Part shown: positions 28,302 to 37,125 of the stretch, in pieces
How the letters are laid out: every line of letters begins with the position of its first letter
How positions within the stretch are numbered: position 1 is the first letter of the stretch
From: Microcoleus sp. FACHB-672
GTDB taxonomy: Bacteria; Cyanobacteriota; Cyanobacteriia; Cyanobacteriales; Oscillatoriaceae
Direction: 5' to 3'
Assembly: GCF_014695725.1 (NCBI RefSeq)
Contig: NZ_JACJOU010000017.1
Span: forward strand, 62,001 to 126,000
Length of the DNA: 64,000 bases
Notes under the pieces: model-generated
Told to the model about the DNA's origin: nothing
What the model saw: the letters and a program-made list of their open reading frames with translations, nothing else
Database searches by the model: none
Made by a program: the position numbers and the translations under genes

Positions 28302-28330
28302 GTGGAAGCCGATTTATTGCCGGCTTCCAC
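28302..28330 (-). terminator. Hairpin terminator after the STAND-WD40 gene
   Basis: GTGGAAGCCG (28302-28311) pairs perfectly with CGGCTTCCAC (28321-28330). Read on the minus strand it lies 67 bases past the stop codon of the 28397-33448 gene and is followed by a T-rich tract. It separates that gene from the cheW start. Confidence 0.7.
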
Positions 28331-28396
28331 AAGCAAAAGGGCGAATGCGACTAAGGATCAGATCCGCGACTGTGCGTCATACAAAGCACTTAACAC

Positions 28397-31300
28397 TTAC
28401 GACTTCGTATCACACAGTAAACGTTCACTCTCCGTTACATTCGAGCTAGTCTGGAAATAATCATGCAGCAAGTCACAGGCACGCCTGACTAAATCATTGA
28501 GATCCAAATTCCATAAAATAACAGTTTTGTCCTCATGTGCCGAGGCAAGCACTTTGCCATCAGGACTGAAACTGATATCTAAAATGCCAGAATTTTGCTC
28601 TTTAAGCGCTTTGAGCAAGGTGCCATCAAGACTCCACAGTTTCACCCGACTGTCCCAACCGGCAGAGGCGACCGTTTGACCGTCGGGAGAGAACACGACA
28701 CTCGTTACACTATCGCTGTATCCTTTCAACAAGGTTTTGGGTGGACTGCCATTGATCGGCCACAGCTTAACCGTATTATCCCAACTGCCGGTAGCAATGA
28801 GCTGCCCATTGGGCGAGAAACTGACACTGGTGACATAGGATCGGTGGCCATGTTCCCCCCCCAAGGTTCTTAGCAGTTTTCCCTGCAAGTTCCAAAGTTT
28901 GACCGTTTTATCATCACTGGCAGAAGCAATAAGCCGGCCATCTGGGCTAAACCTGACACTATTGACACGCTCGCTGTGACCAGTGAAAATCTTTAGCAGT
29001 TCACCGCGTCGAGTCCAAAGTTTCACCGTTTGGTCGTGGCTGCCGGTGGCGAGTAGCTGACCATTGGGGCTAAAACTGACACTGTAGAACGCGTCGCGTC
29101 CAGAGAGGGTTTTTAAAAGTTCACCCTCGCGGTTCCAGAGTTTCACCGTATTATCTAAACTCGCTGAAGCGATCGTCTGGCCATCTGGGCTAAAACTGAC
29201 ACTGATGATGCGATTCGTGTGACCTGTCAGGGTTTTGTAGGGAGTCTTTTGAAGTTGCCCGATTGTATTGCGTAACCACAATTTCACGGTTTTGTCGCGG
29301 CTGCCGGTGGCAATTAACCGGCCATCTGGACTGAAACTAATGCTAGTCACTCGATCACTATGATCTTTGAGTGTTGCCGGCTTGGTGTCGTAAGTGGCCC
29401 AGAGTTTCACCGTTTTGTCTAAGCTTCCCGTCGCAATCAATTCCCCATCCGGGCTAAAACTAACGCCGGTGACACGACCACTGTGGCCCTCTAAAGTTTT
29501 CAGCAATGTACCATCCATTTGCCAGAGTTTCACCGTCTGGTCATCACTGGCCGTGGCAATTAATTTGCTATCCCGGCTAAAACTAAGGCTATAAACGGCT
29601 TTTTTATGGCCGATAAACGTATTGACTAAGGTGCCGTCTGGCTTCCAGAGTTTCACAGTGGTGTCTTTGCCGGCAGTCGCAAGGAGATTGCCTTGCGGAC
29701 TAAAACTCACCGCCATCACCCAGTCACTATGGCCCTTTAACGTTTTCACTGTCGTCCCGTCTAACTTCCAGAGCTTGACGGTTTTATCATCACTTGCGGA
29801 GGCAATTAACTGCCCATCCGGCGAGAAACACACCCACTCCACCGGCCCGCTATGGCCGGTTAAGGTGGTAATTAACGTGCCGTCTAGCTTCCAGATTTTC
29901 ACCGTTTTGTCGTGACTGCCGGTGACGACCCGCTGCCCATCTGGGCTGAAATTAACGCTATAAACGCGATCTCCATGACCGTTCATCGTTGTCACCAGTG
30001 TGCCGTCCAGTTTCCAAATTTTCACCGTTTTATCCCGGCTGGCAGAGGCAACTAGCTGGCCATCCGGACTAAAACTCACCCGCGTCACACTGTCGCTATG
30101 CCCAGAAAAAACATTGATTTCTCTGCCATCACGACTCCAAAGTTTCACCGTATGCTCATTTCCCCCAGACGCAAGCAACTGGCCATCTGGAGAAAAACTC
30201 ACACTCCAAATACTGTCCCGATGCCCCTGTAAGCGATTGCGTTCTCTGACCCCATAAACGGCCTGCTGCAAGGCTGTTACAACCCGAATTCGGTTATCTG
30301 GTTGGGGTTGGGCCACTGATTCCAGTGTTTTCCTTGCCCACAAACTTTCGATCAGCGCATCAAATTCTTGATGGGTATTAAACAGATATTCAGAATTGTT
30401 GACATGAGCTTTGAGATTTGCTTTGGTTTCAGCGATTTCTGCTTCTTGCTTCAGGGTTTCAGCTTTTTGTTTTAACGCTTCCGCACGTAGCCAAAAGCCG
30501 CAAGTAAAAAATGCCAGCAGTAAAAATAAGCCGCCGGCTCCTGCAAACAGCAGTTTTTGCGTTTCGCTTCTTTTTAGCTGTTCTCTTTGCTGCAATTGCT
30601 CTCGACTTTTGTACTCTTGATGGATAAAATCAACGAGATAATCATGAACCAGTTGATAGTGGTCTGCCGGCTCTTCCCGGTGGTGAAAGACCAGACCTGA
30701 ACCGACCAAAATCTCTAAAATTAAGTTTAATTTGTTCGCCTTAAATGTCAAGGCTGCCGCCAAGTCGTGTTTGGTCTTCAGGGGGCGTCTGCCTTCGGCA
30801 TCTGTGAGCGAAAATAAAACTGTCCAAGCCGCTTCTTCATTTTCTTGCCCGCAATCGCCGATGACTTGCTTGAGGGAGCGCTGAACTAATTTGGCTTTGG
30901 GATTATCATCATCTAGGCTGCGATATTGTTCTAGGGTGGTAATTTTATCTTCTTGCAGTTGGGCACCAACCACCTGCAACTCAATCGGGCGAACCGTTTC
31001 TCGCTCACTGAGAAGGTTTTTGACTAAGGCATCAATTAAGGCTTCTTCTAAGTAAAACTGGGAGCCTTCCGTTAAGCTTTTCAGAACTTCCTTGGCTTCA
31101 GGTTCAGAGAAGTTCTTAATGGGATAGCGAATTTCCCTATCTAAAATATTGTTGTCTATAGCATCTAAATTTAGATCGTTAAAGCATTCATACTCCAACA
31201 AATAATGCAGATAATCTTCTCGCAAAGATAGGATAACTTTTACAAAGGGACTGTTAAGACAGTCGCGCAAAAATTCAAAAAACGGTCGCCGATTGATAGG

Positions 31301-33448
31301 GAATTGATCAACAAAGAAAAATTCTTCAAATTGGTCAAAAATTAGCACAGTCAGCCGATTGCGGTCGGCATTTTCACGCAGTTGTTCAAGAATGGCGTCT
31401 TTTGAATTAAAAGGGGAGGAAATGCAAAAGGAGTCGCTGATCGCGCTTGTGTCTTCTCCGGTTGTTTGCTGAAGTGCCTTCGCTAGCTCTCTGCCTAGGG
31501 CAACCATCCAATCTGTGTAAACTCGCAGCACCACCGGCAAGGCGACGCGATCGCCGATTGCTCGCTGCTGCAACGCAGGTACTAAGCCGGCGTTGACTAA
31601 GGAGGATTTGCCGACGCCAGAGGTTCCGTAGATAACCGTCAGCTTATAATCATTGCGACCCATCCGTTCGATTAAGCGCTCAATATCCTGCCGGCGTGCC
31701 GCAACTGCCAATTCTGGAGCGACGCCAAGGCTGAGCGCTGCATCGTCTAAGCCTGGGTTAATTGCCTGTCGCTGGGGTTGCACTTGGCCGGCACCGATGA
31801 AAGCCCGCAACCCGTACTGATGCTCGATTTCCCGTTGCTGTTTTTTAATTAAGAAAGCATTTAAATACTGACCTTGCTTAAAATAAAGCGATCTCAGCTC
31901 CTCCATGATGCGAATGTAAAGCTGGGGATCGGGGCAGTGCTGCGCCAGTGCCACTCTCGCCTGTTCCAGGTAGGTAATGGCAACGCGTTCACCATTGACG
32001 TGAACCTTTTGCCGGGAAAGGGGCAGCCACTGTGTCGCCGCTTCCAGGCGTAGCGCCTGCGCTAGCAAAAACAGATATAAGGCTTGATGCTGGTGCTGTT
32101 TTACCGCTGCTGAGGCCAAAATCTCTAGGGCTTGCTGAGCCGCCCATTTGGCATCCCGTGCTTGTTTATTGGCATTGCGGACTTGCTGAGTCGCCCATTT
32201 GGCATCGATTTGGCCTTCAGTTACTTTGGACAGTTGTAAGGCTTCCTCGGCTTTTTTCACACACACTTCAGCCAGAAAGCCATAATCCTGCGCGAGCTGC
32301 ACCGGCTTGTCCTCGGTATAATGCAGGATTAGTGCTTTTTGGGCGAGTTTGTGCAACTGCTCCCATGCTTCCAAACGCCGCAGAACTTCACCGAGATGGT
32401 TGATAAATTTTGAGATTAAATCGGGCCGGTTCCCCCGCTCAAAGACATCTAAACATTGTTGTAAATAACGCCTTGCCTTATTCCAGTGCTGCCGGCTCTC
32501 GGCTCGTTCCCGTTCGGCTTTGCGGCAATAACACAAACCGATATGAAATAAGACAACGCCTTGCCGTTCTATGAAATATTGGATTAGCAGGAAATGCTGT
32601 TGCGCTCGCCGGCTTCGTTTGATATGTCTCCATCTACCTTGCTGCCAAAACCCTAAGCTTTGCTTGAAGTAGTTTAAGGCTAAATCGAAATTGTCATTGG
32701 CATAAGAATCCAAACCGAGAACAAATTGTACACCGGCATCAATTGCCGGTTCTAAGCGAACCCCGCGTGCTAGCAAATCCCGCTGGGCCAATTCGAGTTC
32801 ATGCCGATCTGGAGAACGTTCAGCCGGCATTCGTGTACTGCTACCGGCTAGAAGAATTCTCGTGAACTCTGCCTCTGCCGGTTTCCGCAAAATGTGGATT
32901 AACTCCTCACAAGCGATTTCAAATTTAATCGAGGTTGCAGCCCAGCTTTTAAAATCGGCAGCCAAGCGCACCAGCTTTTGCAAAAGAACATCATTAACCC
33001 ACAACACCAAAGGGAACGGAAAATTTTTGCGAAATTCCTCCCTTACTTGGTTGGTAGAAGCCAGCACTCGCTCGATTTCTGTGACTGACTCCAAGCCGAA
33101 AATCATTAATGCTTGCGGGTTTTCATTTGCAAGCAAATCCCGGATTGTTGTGTAAAGAGTTGTAACAAACTGAGGCAGGACAAGCTCTCGAACATTCAGC
33201 ACCGGCATTTGACAGCCTTGAGTCTGGCCGTACTCTTCGCTGTTAAGAAATTCCCGTAGCCGGTTTGCCATGCGCTCTTGCAGAACTGCATAGTTGCATC
33301 GGACAAAAATCAGCGTAAATTGGCCGGCAGAAAGAGTGAGCGCCCTCGCCAAAATTTTCACTGAACGCTCGTTGTACGCGTCCGTATATTCCAATGGGTG
33401 CGGGTCAGTCATCGTTAAATGTTTCGCTGCTGCCAAAGCTGATTGCAT
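28397..33448 (-). CDS. STAND NTPase with 14 WD40 repeats
   Basis: A 1683-residue multidomain protein. Residues 1-200 are a domain I cannot name. About 200-590 are helical with TPR-like character. Next is a STAND-type NTPase (nSTAND1-like) with Walker A GTSGVGKSS near 610 and Walker B LIFDQFEEF near 707, then a winged-helix-like stretch, a hydrophobic segment near 963-985 that may be a membrane anchor, and 14 WD40 repeats from about 1069 to 1651. Fourteen repeats would make two seven-bladed propellers. Such proteins act as signal-triggered switches; in cyanobacteria some act in stress or cell death and some relatives in phage defence. The role here is unknown. An alternative start is the ATG twelve codons in. 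A terminator separates it from the chemosensory genes. Confidence 0.9.
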   Translation of the reverse strand: MQSALAAAKHLTMTDPHPLEYTDAYNERSVKILARALTLSAGQFTLIFVRCNYAVLQERMANRLREFLNSEEYGQTQGCQMPVLNVRELVLPQFVTTLYTTIRDLLANENPQALMIFGLESVTEIERVLASTNQVREEFRKNFPFPLVLWVNDVLLQKLVRLAADFKSWAATSIKFEIACEELIHILRKPAEAEFTRILLAGSSTRMPAERSPDRHELELAQRDLLARGVRLEPAIDAGVQFVLGLDSYANDNFDLALNYFKQSLGFWQQGRWRHIKRSRRAQQHFLLIQYFIERQGVVLFHIGLCYCRKAERERAESRQHWNKARRYLQQCLDVFERGNRPDLISKFINHLGEVLRRLEAWEQLHKLAQKALILHYTEDKPVQLAQDYGFLAEVCVKKAEEALQLSKVTEGQIDAKWATQQVRNANKQARDAKWAAQQALEILASAAVKQHQHQALYLFLLAQALRLEAATQWLPLSRQKVHVNGERVAITYLEQARVALAQHCPDPQLYIRIMEELRSLYFKQGQYLNAFLIKKQQREIEHQYGLRAFIGAGQVQPQRQAINPGLDDAALSLGVAPELAVAARRQDIERLIERMGRNDYKLTVIYGTSGVGKSSLVNAGLVPALQQRAIGDRVALPVVLRVYTDWMVALGRELAKALQQTTGEDTSAISDSFCISSPFNSKDAILEQLRENADRNRLTVLIFDQFEEFFFVDQFPINRRPFFEFLRDCLNSPFVKVILSLREDYLHYLLEYECFNDLNLDAIDNNILDREIRYPIKNFSEPEAKEVLKSLTEGSQFYLEEALIDALVKNLLSERETVRPIELQVVGAQLQEDKITTLEQYRSLDDDNPKAKLVQRSLKQVIGDCGQENEEAAWTVLFSLTDAEGRRPLKTKHDLAAALTFKANKLNLILEILVGSGLVFHHREEPADHYQLVHDYLVDFIHQEYKSREQLQQREQLKRSETQKLLFAGAGGLFLLLAFFTCGFWLRAEALKQKAETLKQEAEIAETKANLKAHVNNSEYLFNTHQEFDALIESLWARKTLESVAQPQPDNRIRVVTALQQAVYGVRERNRLQGHRDSIWSVSFSPDGQLLASGGNEHTVKLWSRDGREINVFSGHSDSVTRVSFSPDGQLVASASRDKTVKIWKLDGTLVTTMNGHGDRVYSVNFSPDGQRVVTGSHDKTVKIWKLDGTLITTLTGHSGPVEWVCFSPDGQLIASASDDKTVKLWKLDGTTVKTLKGHSDWVMAVSFSPQGNLLATAGKDTTVKLWKPDGTLVNTFIGHKKAVYSLSFSRDSKLIATASDDQTVKLWQMDGTLLKTLEGHSGRVTGVSFSPDGELIATGSLDKTVKLWATYDTKPATLKDHSDRVTSISFSPDGRLIATGSRDKTVKLWLRNTIGQLQKTPYKTLTGHTNRIISVSFSPDGQTIASASLDNTVKLWNREGELLKTLSGRDAFYSVSFSPNGQLLATGSHDQTVKLWTRRGELLKIFTGHSERVNSVRFSPDGRLIASASDDKTVKLWNLQGKLLRTLGGEHGHRSYVTSVSFSPNGQLIATGSWDNTVKLWPINGSPPKTLLKGYSDSVTSVVFSPDGQTVASAGWDSRVKLWSLDGTLLKALKEQNSGILDISFSPDGKVLASAHEDKTVILWNLDLNDLVRRACDLLHDYFQTSSNVTESERLLCDTKS
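28490..30245 (-). repeat. Tandem WD40-coding repeats
   Basis: Fourteen tandem units of roughly 42 codons (about 125 bp) encode the WD40 blades, each with a form of SVSFSPDGQLIATGS and DKTVKLW. The DNA similarity is high enough to favour unequal recombination and assembly errors. Confidence 0.85.
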
Positions 33449-34352
33449 ACTTCAAACTGCACCCTATATATTCACGTAATGCTGTGGGCATACGTTGATG
33501 TTAAGAGCATAGGATTAACACTAAAACACGACTCTTCACGCCGGGGCGAATGTCTTTTATTTTAGAAGTTCGCGAACACGCTTTGCGCTTATGCTCGCAG
33601 CCTTGCGCGTGTCTTCTCAAAGCGTCGCGGTCTTTCAAAACTCAACCGCACTGCAAAGCACGTGTTTAACCTTCTAAGTGAATCTAACCTCACTCAATGG
33701 GCGCTCTCAGAAAAATCAGCCCTGCGCTAGATTTCACATTGAGTTTTTTCCGCATTTACATCATCCAATGGGGTGGGTATCTAAAGTGAATCCCCCTTAG
33801 GGAGGATTTTTAATAGATGAGGGGGATAATAAGTTGCTTGCCATACCTCCAAAGCTTTGCCGCTAAACACGTTGACGCCAAACATCGAATGAATGATGTT
33901 TTAATCCACACAGGAGATGAGCGCAAAATTATCTCCTCGAATCGGCTCACTGGCGATTGTAACCGGCATTAAATAAAATGCCACAGGGTGTAACATCCTA
34001 GGAGGCCGGCGGGTGCCATCCCATTTTTCTGACCGAGCGCAAAATCTCGATTCTGAAGATGGGGGGGGATAAATGGAGAGCATCCCATTTTTGTAAACTT
34101 GTCTTGTGGGCAAGATGGCCACTTGTCATCATCTGTGGCAGCAAGATGCTCCCACTCCAAGAGTTCGGCAAATCCCAGATGCACCCGATAAATGATTGGC
34201 CCCCATTCCCCAATTCCCCACCGGCCACTCATTTGTAGCGCCGGCCAACCAAAATAGGGAAATTATTGAGCGAGTTGTAAAATTATCCCGATTAACCCTC
34301 TACACCTTAGAAAAACCACATATATACCGAAAGACCTATACCGAACACTCTA

Positions 34353-34390
34353 AATTCCCCTGGCTGAGATCGGCCAGGGGAATTATATTT
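34353..34390 (+). terminator. Orphan intrinsic terminator
   Basis: AATTCCCCTGGC (34353-34364) pairs perfectly with GCCAGGGGAATT (34373-34384) around TGAGATCG, and is followed by ATATTTTTT. It looks like a Rho-independent terminator on the plus strand, yet no convincing plus-strand gene ends before it. Confidence 0.7.
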
Positions 34391-34578
34391 TTTAACGGAT
34401 CGATATTGATCGCAACGTTGTATCACGAAAGTCGAAAATAATCCCGCCTAGCCGCGCCGGCTTGCCTTGTTAGGCCACTTGGGCAAGTGTCACAAGCCCC
34501 CTCAACCGGCCAACCTATGAAGCCTGCGTAACTGTCACAAACTGGCAGAAACAAGGCAAAAAACTTATCCAGGATCAA

Positions 34579-34604
34579 AGTAACCCTTCATCGCTGAGGT
34601 TACT
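34579..34604 (+). promoter_or_regulatory. Hairpin over the ribosome-binding site
   Basis: AGTAACC (34579-34585) pairs with GGTTACT (34598-34604), ending three bases before the ATG at 34608. The best Shine-Dalgarno-like bases (GAGG, 34596-34599) lie within it. It could restrain translation or be a protein-binding palindrome. Confidence 0.4.
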
Positions 34605-34607
34605 GGA

Positions 34608-35381
34608 ATGTATTTAAGCTTTTTCACCAGTTTTAGTGCTGGATTCGCTGTTTTGCTACTGCTAGCCTTTGGGTTACTGCAATGGTTGCACATCCCCGCC
34701 GGCAGCATTCTCGACTGGGTGATTGGCGGGGCGAGTTTTTGGTGGTTGGTAGTGATTGTCACCGTGCCTTGGAATGTCCATTTTCAGGCTAAAGAAGTTT
34801 TAGCAGAAGCGGAGCGATCCATTGAAAAAGGAATAGTCGTAGATGAAAAGCAAGTGAAGTATGTCAACCGTTTAGCTTCGCGTTCGCTTCTCGTCGCCAT
34901 TGCACTGCATCTGCTTTCAGCCATCGGACTCTACACTTTGGCGATCACCGGCATCAGTGCGGTTGGCTATGTCAGTTCCGGTGCCGCCTTACTCCTAACC
35001 CTTCTCAGGCCGGCAGTCAGAGCTTATGAGTATTTAGCCGCACGTCTGCGTGCGATCGGTCAAGAAGTACAGTATCCCCGCGAAGACGTTATGAATTTGC
35101 GCCAGCGCGTCATAACTTTGGAGTCAACCGTCGAGCAACTGCAAGAGCAACTGAACCCCGAAAATCCTACGTCTTGGGTCTCCACCCAAGAGCGCCAATC
35201 CCAAGCGACTCGTAACGATCTAACTGGCGTTGCGGCCTCTTTAGAACAGCTCCGAGTCACAAATCAGGCTGAGCATGACCGGCTAGCCAGAGAATCGCAA
35301 AATGCGATCGCCCAGCTCAGCACAGACGGCCAATTTCTCGACCACGTTCGGGAAATTATTCGGTTTTTTAAGACAGCTTAG
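34608..35381 (+). CDS. Membrane protein with C-terminal coiled coil
   Basis: A 257-residue protein that I do not recognise. Two N-terminal transmembrane helices (about residues 8-30 and 36-58), a charged loop, two more helices (about 92-112 and 115-135), then a cytosolic coiled coil (about 150-255) with LRQRVITLESTVEQLQEQL. The likely form is a membrane-tethered oligomer. It stands alone between a gene-poor region and a murein hydrolase on the other strand. A CCCCATT-type repeat follows. Confidence 0.65.
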   Translation: MYLSFFTSFSAGFAVLLLLAFGLLQWLHIPAGSILDWVIGGASFWWLVVIVTVPWNVHFQAKEVLAEAERSIEKGIVVDEKQVKYVNRLASRSLLVAIALHLLSAIGLYTLAITGISAVGYVSSGAALLLTLLRPAVRAYEYLAARLRAIGQEVQYPREDVMNLRQRVITLESTVEQLQEQLNPENPTSWVSTQERQSQATRNDLTGVAASLEQLRVTNQAEHDRLARESQNAIAQLSTDGQFLDHVREIIRFFKTA

Positions 35382-35432
35382 GGGAGTGCTGAGTCCGGAG
35401 TGGGAAAGTGGGAGAAAAGTTTCTCCTCTAAT

Positions 35433-35458
35433 GCCCCATTCCCCATTCCCCATTCCCT
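35433..35458. repeat. Heptanucleotide repeat (CCCCATT)n
   Basis: Just over three tandem CCCCATT units between two convergent genes, touching the stop codon of the minus-strand amidase. Related short G/C-rich repeats occur at 34201, 45391, 54412 and 56019, like the STRR elements known from filamentous cyanobacteria. Confidence 0.75.
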
Positions 35459-36848
35459 ATAACAGCCCTGCTGACTCATACAAACGTCTGAGGAGAGCAG
35501 TGATCTTCGCACCATATTCTAAATTTGCTGCCCAGCGTCCGCTCAGCTGGTCTACCAAAGGGGCAACCCCTCGCGTGACAAAGCGAAACCTGGGATCGAC
35601 GATTTCCTGAACAATAGGCTCTGTAGAGGCATAAGCTTTTAGATGCTGGATCTGTGCTCTGACACCTATTCGGGCACTGGGGAAAGAAGCTCCTTCAGCG
35701 CCGGTGCCCACTCCCCCTAAACCGGCAAAGTTATTTTGAGAAGGTTTAACACCGCTGACAAAGCGCAGAAATGCGGTTTCTAAACACATCTGACAAAACG
35801 CAATATCATAATTGACGCCCTCAATACTAGCTTCCTCCCTATAAAGTTTGGGGATATCTGGAAACTGGTTAAGGGCAGCTTCATTGTTGGCTTTGAGAAA
35901 CATGATCAGCTGCACTTCGGTGGTGTTGCCATGCCCCATGATCTTATCGAGCTGGCCTGCACACACATTCAAAATTGAACGAAGACTGACGGTGCGAGTA
36001 GAAGAGTCCCAATTTAAAGAGATATTGAAATCTCGCAGTTCAACTGCTCTGAGATAAACAATATTTCTGTAGGTAACGCGGCGGACTTGGCTGGCTCTTG
36101 TCAGATCGATTCCCAAACTATCGATTAAATCAATTGGAACGTAGGCATTGCCGTTAATAAGGATGCCCTTCTCTCCGTATAGCTGGCCGTTAATATTGAT
36201 ATTGCAAAATGGATAAGTTTCTGCCGGCGTTGGGGTTGGAATTGGCACTGGAGTTGGAACTGGCGTTGGCGTTGGCGTTGGCAAGGTCGTTCCGCGCACC
36301 CACGCCGCCAGTCCGTCTGCAATTCCTAAAGCTATATCCCGGCGTCGATTTTGGATCAGATATCGGTCATCTGGATTGGTGAGAAAGCCAACTTGCATCA
36401 GCATTGACGGAATAATAATTCCCCGACAAAAAGCCGAACTCCCCAGCTCGGTGGTTGTATCCGGCCTAGCGCCGCGACCGGGCAATTGAGGCAGCCGCCG
36501 TAGCAGTCCCAACAGCAGCAGTTCTGCGTCTGCTTTGCGCTGTTCGTTATTGGCGATGTAAAAAACGCTCGCACCTCTAGTTACTGGATTGAAATAAGCA
36601 TCGGCATGAATTTCTATGGCAACATCACCCGGACGCTGACGAGCGTTGATCCATTCAATGGTCTGTTTCATACTCAGATCGTCCGGTACAGCCAGGGCTT
36701 CTAAATTGCGAGAGCGCAACTCTGTTATCACCAGATCGCGCAGCGAAATCATTTCTCTGGCTTCTGTTGTATTACCGGCTATTGCGCCCGGATCGAAAAT
36801 TTGCCCCTCATAACCCCCGTGGCCGGCTGAAATAAAAACTCGTCCCAT
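35457..36848 (-). CDS. Amidase and glucosaminidase-like murein hydrolase
   Basis: A protein of about 463 residues with two putative cell-wall enzymes. The N-terminal amidase_3 domain (about residues 1-190) has zinc-ligand motifs SAGHGG and IEIHADAYFN and cuts the MurNAc-L-alanine bond. A Pro/Thr linker (about 195-220) leads to a copper-amine-oxidase-like stalk fold (about 220-310, YVPIDLIDSLG). The C-terminal domain (about 315-463) resembles glucosaminidase/lysozyme-like enzymes (FCQMCLETAFLRF, QNNFAGLGG). No signal peptide is seen: the chain begins at once with the first strand, MGRVFISAGHGG. I use the ATG at 36848; a TTG two codons upstream has a better-spaced AGGA. It may leave the cell by another route or act after lysis. 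Confidence 0.82.
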   Translation of the reverse strand: MGRVFISAGHGGYEGQIFDPGAIAGNTTEAREMISLRDLVITELRSRNLEALAVPDDLSMKQTIEWINARQRPGDVAIEIHADAYFNPVTRGASVFYIANNEQRKADAELLLLGLLRRLPQLPGRGARPDTTTELGSSAFCRGIIIPSMLMQVGFLTNPDDRYLIQNRRRDIALGIADGLAAWVRGTTLPTPTPTPVPTPVPIPTPTPAETYPFCNININGQLYGEKGILINGNAYVPIDLIDSLGIDLTRASQVRRVTYRNIVYLRAVELRDFNISLNWDSSTRTVSLRSILNVCAGQLDKIMGHGNTTEVQLIMFLKANNEAALNQFPDIPKLYREEASIEGVNYDIAFCQMCLETAFLRFVSGVKPSQNNFAGLGGVGTGAEGASFPSARIGVRAQIQHLKAYASTEPIVQEIVDPRFRFVTRGVAPLVDQLSGRWAANLEYGAKITALLRRLYESAGLL

Positions 36849-37125
36849 GTGCAATTCTTGTCCTAAAGATAGAAGTATTTGATATCAAGCAATTACGATA
36901 ATGGATTCTGACGTTTCTAGGTTAACCGAGCTGTGACCTAGTTTTATACGAATACCCCGTTGCATTTACACTCACAGGCACTTTCGCAACTCTGGCTAGC
37001 TGATAAGCCTGTCTATATTCCCAATCCAGCCGACAAAATTTCGCCATCGATTTTGGTTTCTGAACATTTGTTAGCCTGTAACTGAACAAATTCGCAGAAT
37101 CACGTCCCATCAAACCGGACTATAT

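Larger units (their letters stand above)
33449..34607. other. 1.16 kb stretch without a recognisable gene
   Basis: Overlapping short ORFs at 33901-34441 share no codon preference or family motif and look accidental. The region includes a perfect ten-base palindrome GTTCGCGAAC near 33572, a CCCCATT-type repeat at 34201-34220 and a strong orphan hairpin at 34353-34384. It could encode an RNA or be gene remains. Confidence 0.5.

Noticed and set aside
28490-30245. Regularly spaced repeats that could suggest a CRISPR-like array
   Set aside because: The units are about 125 bp, in frame, and encode WD40 blades; there are no unique spacers.
33901-34441. Overlapping short ORFs on both strands in the gene-poor region
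   Set aside because: They overlap in several frames, lack ribosome-binding sites and have no recognisable composition.
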